Positions 16,904 through 24,344 of a stretch of DNA of 64,000 bases are shown here, piece by piece. Position 1 is the first letter of the stretch, and every line of letters begins with the position of its first letter. Source of the stretch: a bacterium (GTDB taxonomy: Bacteria > Desulfobacterota > Binatia > Binatales > Binataceae); contig JADBKU010000010.1 of the NCBI GenBank assembly GCA_014896235.1, forward strand, positions 1 through 64,000. Reading direction: 5' to 3'. Below the pieces are notes generated by a model. It made no database searches. It was not told the origin of the DNA and saw only the letters and a program-made list of their open reading frames with translations. A program made the position numbers and the translations under genes.

Positions 16904-18271
16904 ATGCTATCGCCCAAGGGATTGGCGCGGCGCTGGACGATACTGATCGCCGGCGACGCGGGCTGCTCGGTTTTTTCCTCGCTGCTGGCGATGCGCGCGA
17001 CGTCGAATCCGCCCTTCGCGCTCGCCTCGCCGGTTGGTTTCGGCGAACTTGCCGCGATGATGGCCGCGGTTCATCTCGGCGCGATCTACCTTCAGGATTT
17101 GTATCGTTTCGACGAACCGCGCGCCGATTCATGGACGACGGCGGCGCTGCTGATTGTCGCGGCGAAACTCACCGTGATCGTCGGAATCGTCGAAGTCGCC
17201 GCGCCGGCGCTGGCGGTGGGCCGTACGTTTCTGATCGTGTACGTCTTGGTCGCGTCTATCTGCGTGATCGGATGGCGGACCGCCGCGAATCGAGTGCTGC
17301 TGGAGCGGCTGAACGTGCGCGTGATGGCGCTGGGGTTCGACGAGGCGGCGCCGCTGATGATCCAGGAGATCGAACGGCGGCGCCATCTGGGATACCAGTT
17401 CCTCGGCTTCGCCGCGCTCGATGGCGCCGCGACGCCTTCAGGCGCGGCGGTCGACGGCTCGAATTCGCTTTGCGAACTGACGCGGCGATGCCGCGTCGAT
17501 ACGCTGGTGGTGCTCGACAGCTTCGCCGGACCGGAGGAGACGCAAGAACTGATGCGCTGCCGGATGCGCGGCACGCGGCTGCTCGATTTTGAAACGTTCT
17601 ATGAACGGCTCGCGGGTAAATTGCCGGCCCCCTGTATGCGCGGCGCATGGCTGCTGCTCGCGCCGGGATTCACGGCGACCCAGTGGCGCCGCGCGCTCAA
17701 GCGCGCTGTGGATATTTGCGCGGCGGCGGCGATCGGAATCGTCGCGGCGCCGATCGCGGCGCTCACGGCCTTGGCGGTCCGGCTCGATTCTCCAGGACCG
17801 GCGCTGTACGCGCAGGAGCGGGTCGGCCTCGATGGCGCGGTCTTTTCCGTTTACAAGTTCCGCTCGATGCGCGTTGACGCGGAGGCGGACGGGTCGGCGG
17901 TCTGGGCGGCGGCGCGGGATCCGCGCGTCACGCGCGTCGGCCGGATTATCCGGCGGCTGCGGATCGACGAATTGCCGCAACTCTACAACGTGATCAAGGG
18001 CGAGATGAGCTTGGTCGGTCCGCGTCCGGAGCGGCCTGCGATCGTCGCGGAGCTGGACCAACGGATTCCGTATTATCACGTCCGGCACGTGGTCCGGCCC
18101 GGTCTTACCGGATGGGCGCAAATCTGTTTCCCGTACGGCGCGACGGTCGAGGACGCGGCCGAAAAACTGTGCTACGACCTTTATTATATTAAAAACTGGT
18201 CGCTGGCTTTTGAAATTCAGATTATGCTCCAGACATTCAAAGTGATGCTTTTTGGCCGCGGAGCACGCTAA
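16904..18271 (+). CDS. Polyprenyl-phosphate glycosylphosphotransferase (WbaP/WcaJ type)
   Basis: A 455-residue initiating phosphoglycosyltransferase. The ATG at 16904 is preceded by GGAGACGGGG and removes 26 non-homologous residues that an open frame upstream would add. There are four N-terminal membrane segments, a soluble nucleotide-binding-like middle (ERLNVRVMALGFDEAAPLMI), and the C-terminal bacterial sugar transferase domain from ~260: KRAVDICAAAAIGIVAAPIA, YKFRSMRVDAEADG, RIDELPQLYNVIKGEMSLVG and PRPERP. It transfers a sugar-1-phosphate to undecaprenyl phosphate and starts each repeat unit. It is the last gene of the polysaccharide locus, 28 nt before a strong terminator. Confidence 0.92.
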   Translation: MLSPKGLARRWTILIAGDAGCSVFSSLLAMRATSNPPFALASPVGFGELAAMMAAVHLGAIYLQDLYRFDEPRADSWTTAALLIVAAKLTVIVGIVEVAAPALAVGRTFLIVYVLVASICVIGWRTAANRVLLERLNVRVMALGFDEAAPLMIQEIERRRHLGYQFLGFAALDGAATPSGAAVDGSNSLCELTRRCRVDTLVVLDSFAGPEETQELMRCRMRGTRLLDFETFYERLAGKLPAPCMRGAWLLLAPGFTATQWRRALKRAVDICAAAAIGIVAAPIAALTALAVRLDSPGPALYAQERVGLDGAVFSVYKFRSMRVDAEADGSAVWAAARDPRVTRVGRIIRRLRIDELPQLYNVIKGEMSLVGPRPERPAIVAELDQRIPYYHVRHVVRPGLTGWAQICFPYGATVEDAAEKLCYDLYYIKNWSLAFEIQIMLQTFKVMLFGRGAR

Positions 18272-18299
18272 CGCTGGCGATTTAACGATAATCCTGTTC

Positions 18300-18337
18300 A
18301 TGCGGGCGGCTTGCCGATGGCGGCCGCCCGCATTTTT
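18300..18337 (+). terminator. Intrinsic terminator closing the polysaccharide locus
   Basis: ATGCGGGCGGC (18300-18310) pairs with GCCGCCCGCAT (18323-18333) around a 12-nt loop and is followed by a run of T (18333-18337). Stem, GC content and T-tract are those of a strong rho-independent terminator. It lies 28 nt after the last glycan gene and before the next promoter. Confidence 0.85.
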
Positions 18338-18430
18338 CTGCGCCGCCAGAAAACTGAAGCTGCGGCCGGCGTGAAGATTACGGCTCCGCGGGGCGTCGAA
18401 TCGTCAATTGGAGGGCGGTCCGGGACGAGC

Positions 18431-18459
18431 TTGGACGGGGATCATCTAAATGTCATAAT
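18431..18459 (+). promoter_or_regulatory. Sigma70-type promoter for yceD-rpmF-plsX
   Basis: TTGGAC (18431-18436) and CATAAT (18454-18459) are separated by exactly 17 bp, close to TTGACA/TATAAT. Transcription would begin near 18466, about 33 nt before the YceD start. It sits just after the terminator of the previous locus and before a run of ten plus-strand housekeeping genes. Confidence 0.65.
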
Positions 18460-18498
18460 TGCCCGTTGCGTCCGGAACCTGGGACGCTTGCCGGTAAC

Positions 18499-19038
18499 AT
18501 GAGGCTGCGGGTCGACGATATCACCGCCGAAGCGCGGGAACTGGCGTTTCCCGAGCCGGAGAGCGAAATCAACCGGATGCTGGGCGTGGGCGCGGTGCGG
18601 GATTACAGTCTGGAGGGGCCGGTAAAAGTCACTTTGACCTATTACAGGGCGGGAACCGAGCTGTTCCTTCAGGGCGAAATCTCGGCTGTGGCGCGTGGGT
18701 CGTGCGCGCGTTGCGCCGAGGAGTTCGACGCGCCGAGAATGCGGCCGTTTCGTTACGTGCTGGCGCCCCGGTCGATCGGCGACGACGCCGTGGCGGCGAT
18801 GCGCTCGGAGGATCTGGAATTTACGCTTTACGACGGCGACGAGGTCGATCTTTCGCCGTTGATTCGCGAGCAGACTCTGTTGGCTTATTCGACGCTGCCG
18901 GTGTGCCGCGAGGACTGCCGGGGATTGTGCCCGCGATGTGGCGTGAACCTGAATGAGACGATCTGCGGTTGCCGGACTGAAGCTGGCGATCCGCGACTGG
19001 CGGTGTTGCGGAGCCTGAAAGTCCGCCGGCCCAATTAG
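18499..19038 (+). CDS. yceD: YceD/DUF177 family protein
   Basis: A 179-residue DUF177 protein; in E. coli YceD is linked to 23S rRNA accumulation and sits before rpmF, as here. The ATG at 18499 starts at MRLRVDDITAEARELAF. Two conserved cysteine pairs are visible, GSCARCAEEFDAP and the C-terminal CREDCRGLCPRCGVNLNET with CGC after it, which look like a zinc site. The order yceD-rpmF-plsX is conserved across many bacteria and supports the call. It is co-transcribed from the promoter ending at 18459. Confidence 0.88.
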   Translation: MRLRVDDITAEARELAFPEPESEINRMLGVGAVRDYSLEGPVKVTLTYYRAGTELFLQGEISAVARGSCARCAEEFDAPRMRPFRYVLAPRSIGDDAVAAMRSEDLEFTLYDGDEVDLSPLIREQTLLAYSTLPVCREDCRGLCPRCGVNLNETICGCRTEAGDPRLAVLRSLKVRRPN

Positions 19039-19098
19039 GATGGCGTGAAACCCGTTTTCGACTACCAACGTATTGCTGTTGCAAGAGAGAAATAGACC

Positions 19099-19278
19099 AT
19101 GCAAGCACCTAAGCGGCGTACCTCCCGCTCCAAGCGCAACAAACGGCGGGCGCATGACGCTCTGACGCCGGTAAATCCCGTTTCTTGTTCCAATTGCGGC
19201 GAACCGACGCTGCCACATCGCGTATGCCGCCACTGCGGCACGTATCGTGGACGCGAGATGGCGGCGGCGCGGGAATAA
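19099..19278 (+). CDS. rpmF: 50S ribosomal protein L32
   Basis: A 59-residue protein starting [20 protein letters not shown] and ending GREMAAARE. It has the L32 zinc-ribbon cysteines in [15 protein letters not shown] and RHCGTYRGR. Length and basic N-terminus are those of L32, and the location between yceD and plsX is the usual one. An AGAGAG stretch lies upstream of the ATG. L32 is a late-assembling large-subunit protein near the peptide exit side. Confidence 0.95.
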   Translation: MQAPKRRTSRSKRNKRRAHDALTPVNPVSCSNCGEPTLPHRVCRHCGTYRGREMAAARE

Positions 19279-19293
19279 TCACACGGTTTGGCG

Positions 19294-20910
19294 ATGAAGA
19301 TCGCGCTTGACGCGATGGGGGGCGATCTGGCCCCGCGCGCCGTTATCGAAGGCGCCATCCTGGCCGCGCGCGACCTCGGCGTCGAGATCGTGCTGGTCGG
19401 CAATCGCGACATTATCGCGCGCGAGCTTGCCGAGCATCGTACGCGCGGTTTGACGCTCGAAATCGAACATGCGGCCGAAGTGGTCGCGATGGACGATTCT
19501 CCGCTCGATTCCGTCCTGACCAAGCCCGAATCGTCTATTCACGTCGGGCTCGAGATGGTCAAGCAGGGGCGCGCTGACGGCTTCGTCAGCGCCGGCAATT
19601 CCGGCGCGGTGATGGCTGCGGCGATGGCGATTCTGGAGACGCTGCCGAGCGTCGATCGGCCTGCGATCGCGTCGCTGGTGCCAACGACGGCGGGCGTTGC
19701 GCTGCTGATCGACGCCGGCGCCAATACCGAAGTGAAACCAATCCATCTGGTGCAATTCGCCGTGATGGGCAGCGTCTATTGGCATCATGTGTACAACACC
19801 GGCCGGCCCCGCGTCGGGATTTTGTCGAACGGCGAGGAAGCGTCGAAGGGTACGGACCTTACGCGCGCCGCGGCCGCCGTATTGGCGCAGATGGATGCCT
19901 ATGTGAACTACGTCGGCTACGTTGAAGGGCGCGATATAAATCGCGCTCGCGCCGACGTCGTGGTGACGGACGGCTTCACCGGTAATGTCGCGCTGAAAAC
20001 GATGGAGGGGTTCGCCTCCTTCATGCTCGGCAATCTGCGCGACGTTCTTACCAGCGGCGTCGGCGGCCGGCTCGCATACCTGATGATCCGGCGGAAGCTC
20101 GGCGCGTTGCGCGAACGGCTGGATCCTTCCGAGTATGGCGGCGCGCCGCTGCTGGGCGTCAATGGCGTGACGATTATCGCGCATGGATCGTCAAATGCGC
20201 GGGCTATCCGCAATGCCGTGCGGGCGGCGGCAAACGAGGCGCTGGTGCGCCACGTCAACACGGAAATCGTCGAAATTCTCTCGCACAGCCCTGATGGAAT
20301 GACAGTCAAACCGTCGGGCAAAGGGATTCGCGGATTATTTGTGCGGATGCGCGAGCGGCTGCACCTGCATCGCGAGGGCCATCCTGAGCGCAAGTCCGAG
20401 AAGCCCGCAAAAGGCGAAAAGCCGCCGCTGGCGGCCGACAAAAGCGAAAAAACAGAGAAATCCGCTCGGTCGGAAGCGGGTGCGCCGTCGGCGGCAAAAA
20501 CCGGCAGTTTACGTCCAGCGGCTCCCGAAAAAGCTTCGGTTGGCGAAAAATCTTCCACCGCCGAGGCCGCGCCAACCGCCGCTACGCCGCCGGCGTCCGT
20601 TCCAGGTTCATCGGAAACCGGCGATAGACCGAACCGGGCGGAAAAGGGCGAGCGCGGCGAAGCGGCTGCGGCGCCGGAGCCGGCCGATGCGCGCAAGGCG
20701 GGAGCCGAGAGCGCGGAGCGTGGGCCGGCGAGTCCGCGCGCCATGTCGGCCAACGGCCATCAGGGCGGTCCCGCCGAGCGTCTCGCCGGATCGGCAGGCG
20801 AAGCGGCCGTGGCGCGGCCGAGCGACCACGATGTGTACGGAACGAAGCCGCCGCTGGCGAACGGTTTAATCGTCGATTCCCCGCACGAAGAGAAAAAAGG
20901 GCCGCATTGA
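19294..20910 (+). CDS. plsX: Phosphate acyltransferase PlsX with a long disordered C-terminal extension
   Basis: PlsX makes acyl-phosphate from acyl-ACP for phosphatidic acid synthesis. The core, residues 1 to ~345, is typical: MKIALDAMGGDLAPRAVIEG, DGFVSAGNSGAVMAAAM, VGILSNGEEASKGTDLTRAA, VVTDGFTGNVALKTMEG. The ATG at 19294 is preferred to an in-frame TTG at 19288. The protein then continues for ~190 residues of Lys/Glu/Ala/Pro/Ser-rich low-complexity sequence (for example SEKPAKGEKPPLAADKSEK) with no recognisable domain, against a usual total of 330-350 residues. Base composition there stays like the rest of the gene. The tail may be a membrane or partner tether; its function is unknown. 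Confidence 0.93.
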   Translation: MKIALDAMGGDLAPRAVIEGAILAARDLGVEIVLVGNRDIIARELAEHRTRGLTLEIEHAAEVVAMDDSPLDSVLTKPESSIHVGLEMVKQGRADGFVSAGNSGAVMAAAMAILETLPSVDRPAIASLVPTTAGVALLIDAGANTEVKPIHLVQFAVMGSVYWHHVYNTGRPRVGILSNGEEASKGTDLTRAAAAVLAQMDAYVNYVGYVEGRDINRARADVVVTDGFTGNVALKTMEGFASFMLGNLRDVLTSGVGGRLAYLMIRRKLGALRERLDPSEYGGAPLLGVNGVTIIAHGSSNARAIRNAVRAAANEALVRHVNTEIVEILSHSPDGMTVKPSGKGIRGLFVRMRERLHLHREGHPERKSEKPAKGEKPPLAADKSEKTEKSARSEAGAPSAAKTGSLRPAAPEKASVGEKSSTAEAAPTAATPPASVPGSSETGDRPNRAEKGERGEAAAAPEPADARKAGAESAERGPASPRAMSANGHQGGPAERLAGSAGEAAVARPSDHDVYGTKPPLANGLIVDSPHEEKKGPH

Positions 20911-20955
20911 GGCGGCTCTTTGTCTGCCACAGATACTTCAAACCCTGGAGAGCGC

Positions 20956-21732
20956 ATGGCGATAAAGGTGGGCTTCCTGTTTCCCGGTCAGGGATCGCAG
21001 AAAGTCGGAATGGGGGCGGATTTGGCGCGCGAGTTTCCGGCCGCCCGCCGCGTTTTCGAAGAGGCCGATGAGGCGCTGGGTTTCGCCTTGTCGCGGCTCT
21101 GTTTCGAGGGGCCGGAAGATGATTTGCGCCTCACCGCGAATACTCAGCCGGCCACGCTTGCAACTTCGATCGCGGCGCTGCGCGCTTTTGAATCGGAATG
21201 TCCGATTCGTCCCGTGCTGGCCGCCGGCCACAGCCTTGGCGAATACAGCGCGCTGGTCGCCGCCGGAGCGCTCAGCCTTGCCGACGCGGTGCGCGCGGTG
21301 CGCGAACGCGGACGATTGATGCAGGAGGCCTGTCCGCCGGGCCAGGGATCGATGGCCGCGCTGATTGGGCTCGATCTCGACGCCGTCAACGCGCTTTGCG
21401 CCGAGGCTTCCATCAACGGCGAAATCGTCGTCGCGGCGAATCTCAACGCGCCCGGCCAAATCGTGATATCCGGCCATGCGGGAGCGGTACGCCGCGCGCT
21501 CGACTTGGCGAGGGACAAAGGCGCGGGGAGTTCGGTCGAGCTGAAAGTGAGCGCGCCCTTCCATTGTCCGCTGATGCGGCCGGCGCGCGATGGAATGGAG
21601 CCGGTGCTGACGCGGCTCACGATAAATCCGCTCGAATTCGGCGTGATCGCGAACGTGACGGCGCAGGAAAATCGCGACCCGGCAAGGGTGGCGCCGCTGC
21701 TGCTCGATCAGATCACCGGTTCCGTGCGATAG
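20956..21732 (+). CDS. fabD: Malonyl-CoA:ACP transacylase, cut by an in-frame TAG
   Basis: FabD loads malonyl from CoA onto ACP for fatty acid synthesis. The ATG at 20956 follows CTGGAG and opens with MAIKVGFLFPGQGSQKVGMG. The catalytic nucleophile is Ser93 in AGHSLGEYSAL, His203 is in SAPFHCPLM, and the RERGRLMQ arginine block is present. After ITGSVR the frame meets TAG at 21730-21732, giving 258 residues where the family has about 310. The expected C-terminal end follows in the same frame (next entry). The normal sequence here is R-W-x-x-S, so TAG may replace a TGG tryptophan codon. TAG terminates other genes in this window. The product as written keeps all catalytic residues but lacks the last strand and helices. 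Confidence 0.88.
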   Translation: MAIKVGFLFPGQGSQKVGMGADLAREFPAARRVFEEADEALGFALSRLCFEGPEDDLRLTANTQPATLATSIAALRAFESECPIRPVLAAGHSLGEYSALVAAGALSLADAVRAVRERGRLMQEACPPGQGSMAALIGLDLDAVNALCAEASINGEIVVAANLNAPGQIVISGHAGAVRRALDLARDKGAGSSVELKVSAPFHCPLMRPARDGMEPVLTRLTINPLEFGVIANVTAQENRDPARVAPLLLDQITGSVR

Positions 21733-21906
21733 GAATCGATGCGTTTGCTCGCGGCGGCCGGGATTACCGAAACCGTCGAGCTTGGCGCGGGCCGGGTATT
21801 GGCTGGCCTGATGCGCCGAATCGATCGCAATGTTAAGGTGCGCGCCGCGGAGGACGCCGCGTCGTTGCGCGCCGCGATCGCGGCCCTGGCGGCGGCCGGC
21901 GCCTGA
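21733..21906 (+). pseudogene. C-terminal remainder of fabD after the in-frame TAG
   Basis: In the same frame as fabD, 57 further codons read ESMRLLAAAGITETVELGAG, then RVLAGLMRRIDRNVKVRAAE and end AALAAAGA with TGA at 21904-21906. This is the usual FabD C-terminus (E-x-G-P/A-G-x-V-L-x-G-L). An internal ATG at 21739 could start a 55-residue fragment, but it has no good ribosome binding site. Readthrough, a functional truncated FabD or a sequence error are the options. Confidence 0.8.
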
Positions 21907-22178
21907 CAGCGCGCGCGTTTCCTGGAACTATTTGAAAACTCGGTGCGCGGCGAATTCATTTTGCGCCTGCTGATAAATCCGCCGCTTGGCAACTTGCCTA
22001 GACGCGCCCAAGTCCCTAAGCTTCGCGATAGGCTGCGGGACGCGATCCTGATTTCGGCTTGGGCATCGGCGCGAACTTAAGATCGTGCGTGGCGAATTCC
22101 GGCAGACGCATCCCGCGCCCGCGATGAATTCCGGCAACGGCAAATGATGCCCGGGCTGGCAGGAGGGACCTAAGGAAT

Positions 22179-22418
22179 ATGGCTGGAGACGTCGAATCCA
22201 AAGTTCGCGAGATCATCAGCGAGCAACTGGGCGTGTCGGCTGACGAAGTGACGCCCGAGGCGTCGTTTATCGAAGACCTCGGCGCCGACTCGCTCGATAT
22301 CGTCGAACTGGTGATGGCGCTCGAAGAGGAGTATGGAATCGAAATCTCGGACGAGGACGCCGAGAAGATTCGAACCGTCAAGGATGTCGTCGGTTATATC
22401 GAAGCGCACAAGAGCTGA
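22179..22418 (+). CDS. acpP: Acyl carrier protein
   Basis: A 79-residue acidic four-helix protein. Ser38 in [20 protein letters not shown] is the phosphopantetheine attachment site. The N-terminus [20 protein letters not shown] and the end [10 protein letters not shown] are typical. AGGAGGG lies ten bases before the ATG. It carries acyl chains in fatty acid and lipid A synthesis. In many bacteria fabG lies between fabD and acpP and fabF follows acpP. Here a 272-nt gap without a gene precedes it and nrdR follows. Confidence 0.97.
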   Translation: MAGDVESKVREIISEQLGVSADEVTPEASFIEDLGADSLDIVELVMALEEEYGIEISDEDAEKIRTVKDVVGYIEAHKS

Positions 22419-22569
22419 TCGCCTATCTCGCGAAGCGGCGGCCGTGGCGATTCGGCCGGGCGCCGCTGGCGCGCGCGATTGCGAATTTGCTGCATGGCCC
22501 GTCGAATTCAGGTTCGGCGGGCCGTCTTTTAATCGGGCCATCCGGCCGCGAATGGCCGAGGGGTGAGCG

Positions 22570-23088
22570 ATGCGCTGCCCGTTCTGCCGTAATCGGGGCA
22601 ACCGCGTGGTCGATTCCCGCCTTTCCGGAGACGGCGGCACGATTCGACGGCGGCGGGTGTGCGCGGCCTGCAAGCGCCGCTTCACCACCTACGAGCGGGT
22701 CGAGGAAGCGGCGCCCGTGGTGGTGAAGAAAGACGGCCGGCGCGAACCGTTCGATCGGCAGAAGGTAATCGCGGGCATCAAGCGCGCCTGCGAAAAACGG
22801 CCCGTGTCGATGGAAACGATCGAAAAGATCGCCGACCGGATCGAGGCCGCCGCCGCCGACCTCGGCGGAAAAGAGACGCCGAGTTCGTTTATCGGCGCCG
22901 CCGTGATGAATGCGCTTCAGGAAACCGATCAGGTGGCGTACGTGCGTTTCGCCTCGGTCTATCGGTCCTTCAAAGATATCGGCGAATTCATGCAGGAGCT
23001 TGAGGAATTGATTCGCCAGCGCGAGGGCTCGGCCGCCGCGCCGGGTTCGATCCGTCCGCGCGAAAAAAAGAGCGAGTCTTCAGCCTGA
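22570..23088 (+). CDS. nrdR: Transcriptional repressor NrdR
   Basis: A 172-residue regulator of ribonucleotide reductase genes. The zinc ribbon is [18 protein letters not shown] with the second pair in [19 protein letters not shown]. The ATP-cone domain follows ([20 protein letters not shown], then [20 protein letters not shown]). It senses ATP/dATP and binds NrdR boxes before nrd operons; no such operon lies in this window. The C-terminal ~20 residues are extra and polar. The stop is one base before the ribD ATG, so the two are co-translated; nrdR-ribD adjacency is common. Confidence 0.95.
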   Translation: MRCPFCRNRGNRVVDSRLSGDGGTIRRRRVCAACKRRFTTYERVEEAAPVVVKKDGRREPFDRQKVIAGIKRACEKRPVSMETIEKIADRIEAAAADLGGKETPSSFIGAAVMNALQETDQVAYVRFASVYRSFKDIGEFMQELEELIRQREGSAAAPGSIRPREKKSESSA

Positions 23089-23089
23089 C

Positions 23090-24265
23090 ATGGAGCCCCG
23101 GAGCCGCCGGCGCGAGCGCGCGCCCGGTCGCGCGTCGGGCGCGACGCCGAACGACGAACGTTACATGCGGATGGCGCTTGACCTGGCGCGGGCGCAACTT
23201 GGCCTGACCACGCCGAATCCGGCCGTCGGATGCGTAATCGTCCGCGCTGGCCGCGTCGTGGGCCGTGGCGCGACGGCGGCGGGCGGACGGCCGCACGCGG
23301 AAGCGCTCGCGCTCGCGCAAGCCGGTGCCCGTGCACGCGGCGCCACCGCCTATGTCTCGCTCGAACCGTGCGCCCATCGCGGTCAAACTCCGTCTTGCGC
23401 GAAAGCCCTCGTGGCCGCGGGCGTCGCGCGGGTGGCCGCCGGATGCCTCGATCCCTATCCGCCCGTGCGCGGCCGCGGCCTGGCGATTCTGCGCCGCGCC
23501 GGAATCGAGGTCGTGGCGGGCGTATGCGAAGACGAATGCCGCCGCCTCAACGAAGGCTTCATCACGCGCGTCACGCGCGGCCGGCCGTTCGTGACGCTCA
23601 AGCTCGCGATGACGCTCGATGGAAGAATCGCGGCGGCCGGCGGGGACTCGCGCTGGATTAGTGCGGAGGAATCGCGCGCGATCGTCCATCAATGGCGGCG
23701 CGAGGCGGACGTCGTGATAGTCGGCGCAGCGACCGTCGCGGCGGATAATCCGCGCCTGAATTGCCGAATCGAGGGCGGCCGCGATCCGGCGCGGGTGGTC
23801 GTCGATGGCCGTTTGCGGGTTTCGCCGGCGGCGAATATTTTTCAGCTCCGCTCGGCGGCCCCGACGATCCTCGCCACCACGGCCGCGAATCTGGCGCGGG
23901 CGCGCCGGCGTTATCGGGCTGGCGCCGCCGGACCGGAGCTGGATTTTATTGGCCTGCCCGCGGCGGGCGGACGGATCGATTTGGCGGCGCTGATGCGCGA
24001 ACTGGGGCGTCGCGGATACGCTCGGGCGCTGCTCGAGGGCGGCGCGCATCTGGCCGGCGCGGCGCTGGCGGCGCAAGTGGTCGATCGCGTGGCGTTTTTC
24101 GTCGCGCCGAAAATTCTCGGCTCAGGCGCGCCGGCCGTCGCCGGACTGGATTTTCGACGCGTAGCCGACGCTTACGCTCTCGCCAATTTGCGCGCCACGC
24201 CGGTCGCCGGAGACCTGCTGATCGAAGCGGAAGTCGCGCCGCGCAAAGGCCGGCGCGGGCGCTGA
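23090..24265 (+). CDS. ribD: Bifunctional riboflavin deaminase/reductase RibD
   Basis: A 391-residue two-domain enzyme for the second and third steps of riboflavin synthesis. The deaminase domain (residues ~22-170) has the zinc site HAEALALA with SLEPCAHRGQTPSCAKAL. The reductase domain (~172-380) has PFVTLKLAMTLDGRIAAAGG, DSRWISAEESRAIVHQWR, and the NADPH-binding block ARALLEGGAHLAGAAL. The N-terminal 20 residues are Arg-rich and extra; an internal ATG at 23165 (MRMALDLARAQ) is the nearest conserved start. It begins one base after nrdR. Confidence 0.94.
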   Translation: MEPRSRRRERAPGRASGATPNDERYMRMALDLARAQLGLTTPNPAVGCVIVRAGRVVGRGATAAGGRPHAEALALAQAGARARGATAYVSLEPCAHRGQTPSCAKALVAAGVARVAAGCLDPYPPVRGRGLAILRRAGIEVVAGVCEDECRRLNEGFITRVTRGRPFVTLKLAMTLDGRIAAAGGDSRWISAEESRAIVHQWRREADVVIVGAATVAADNPRLNCRIEGGRDPARVVVDGRLRVSPAANIFQLRSAAPTILATTAANLARARRRYRAGAAGPELDFIGLPAAGGRIDLAALMRELGRRGYARALLEGGAHLAGAALAAQVVDRVAFFVAPKILGSGAPAVAGLDFRRVADAYALANLRATPVAGDLLIEAEVAPRKGRRGR

Positions 24266-24344
24266 ACCGGGAGCGGCGGCGGCCATCTCGCCCCGCAAAC
24301 AATTTTGCGGAGGGCGGGCGCGATGGTACTATTTCTTGCGGAGC

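Noticed and set aside
21730-21732. TAG reassigned to an amino acid genome-wide
   Set aside because: TAG ends the extradiol dioxygenase (1337-1339) and the polymerase gene (13913-13915) at expected positions, so it still functions as a stop codon.
21907-22178. fabG remnant between fabD and acpP
   Set aside because: No frame in this gap shows the SDR cofactor motif or other FabG sequence. It looks like non-coding spacer.
24266-24344. FMN riboswitch before ribBA
   Set aside because: The 79-nt spacer is too short and has none of the conserved RFN-element segments; ribBA probably shares the upstream transcript.
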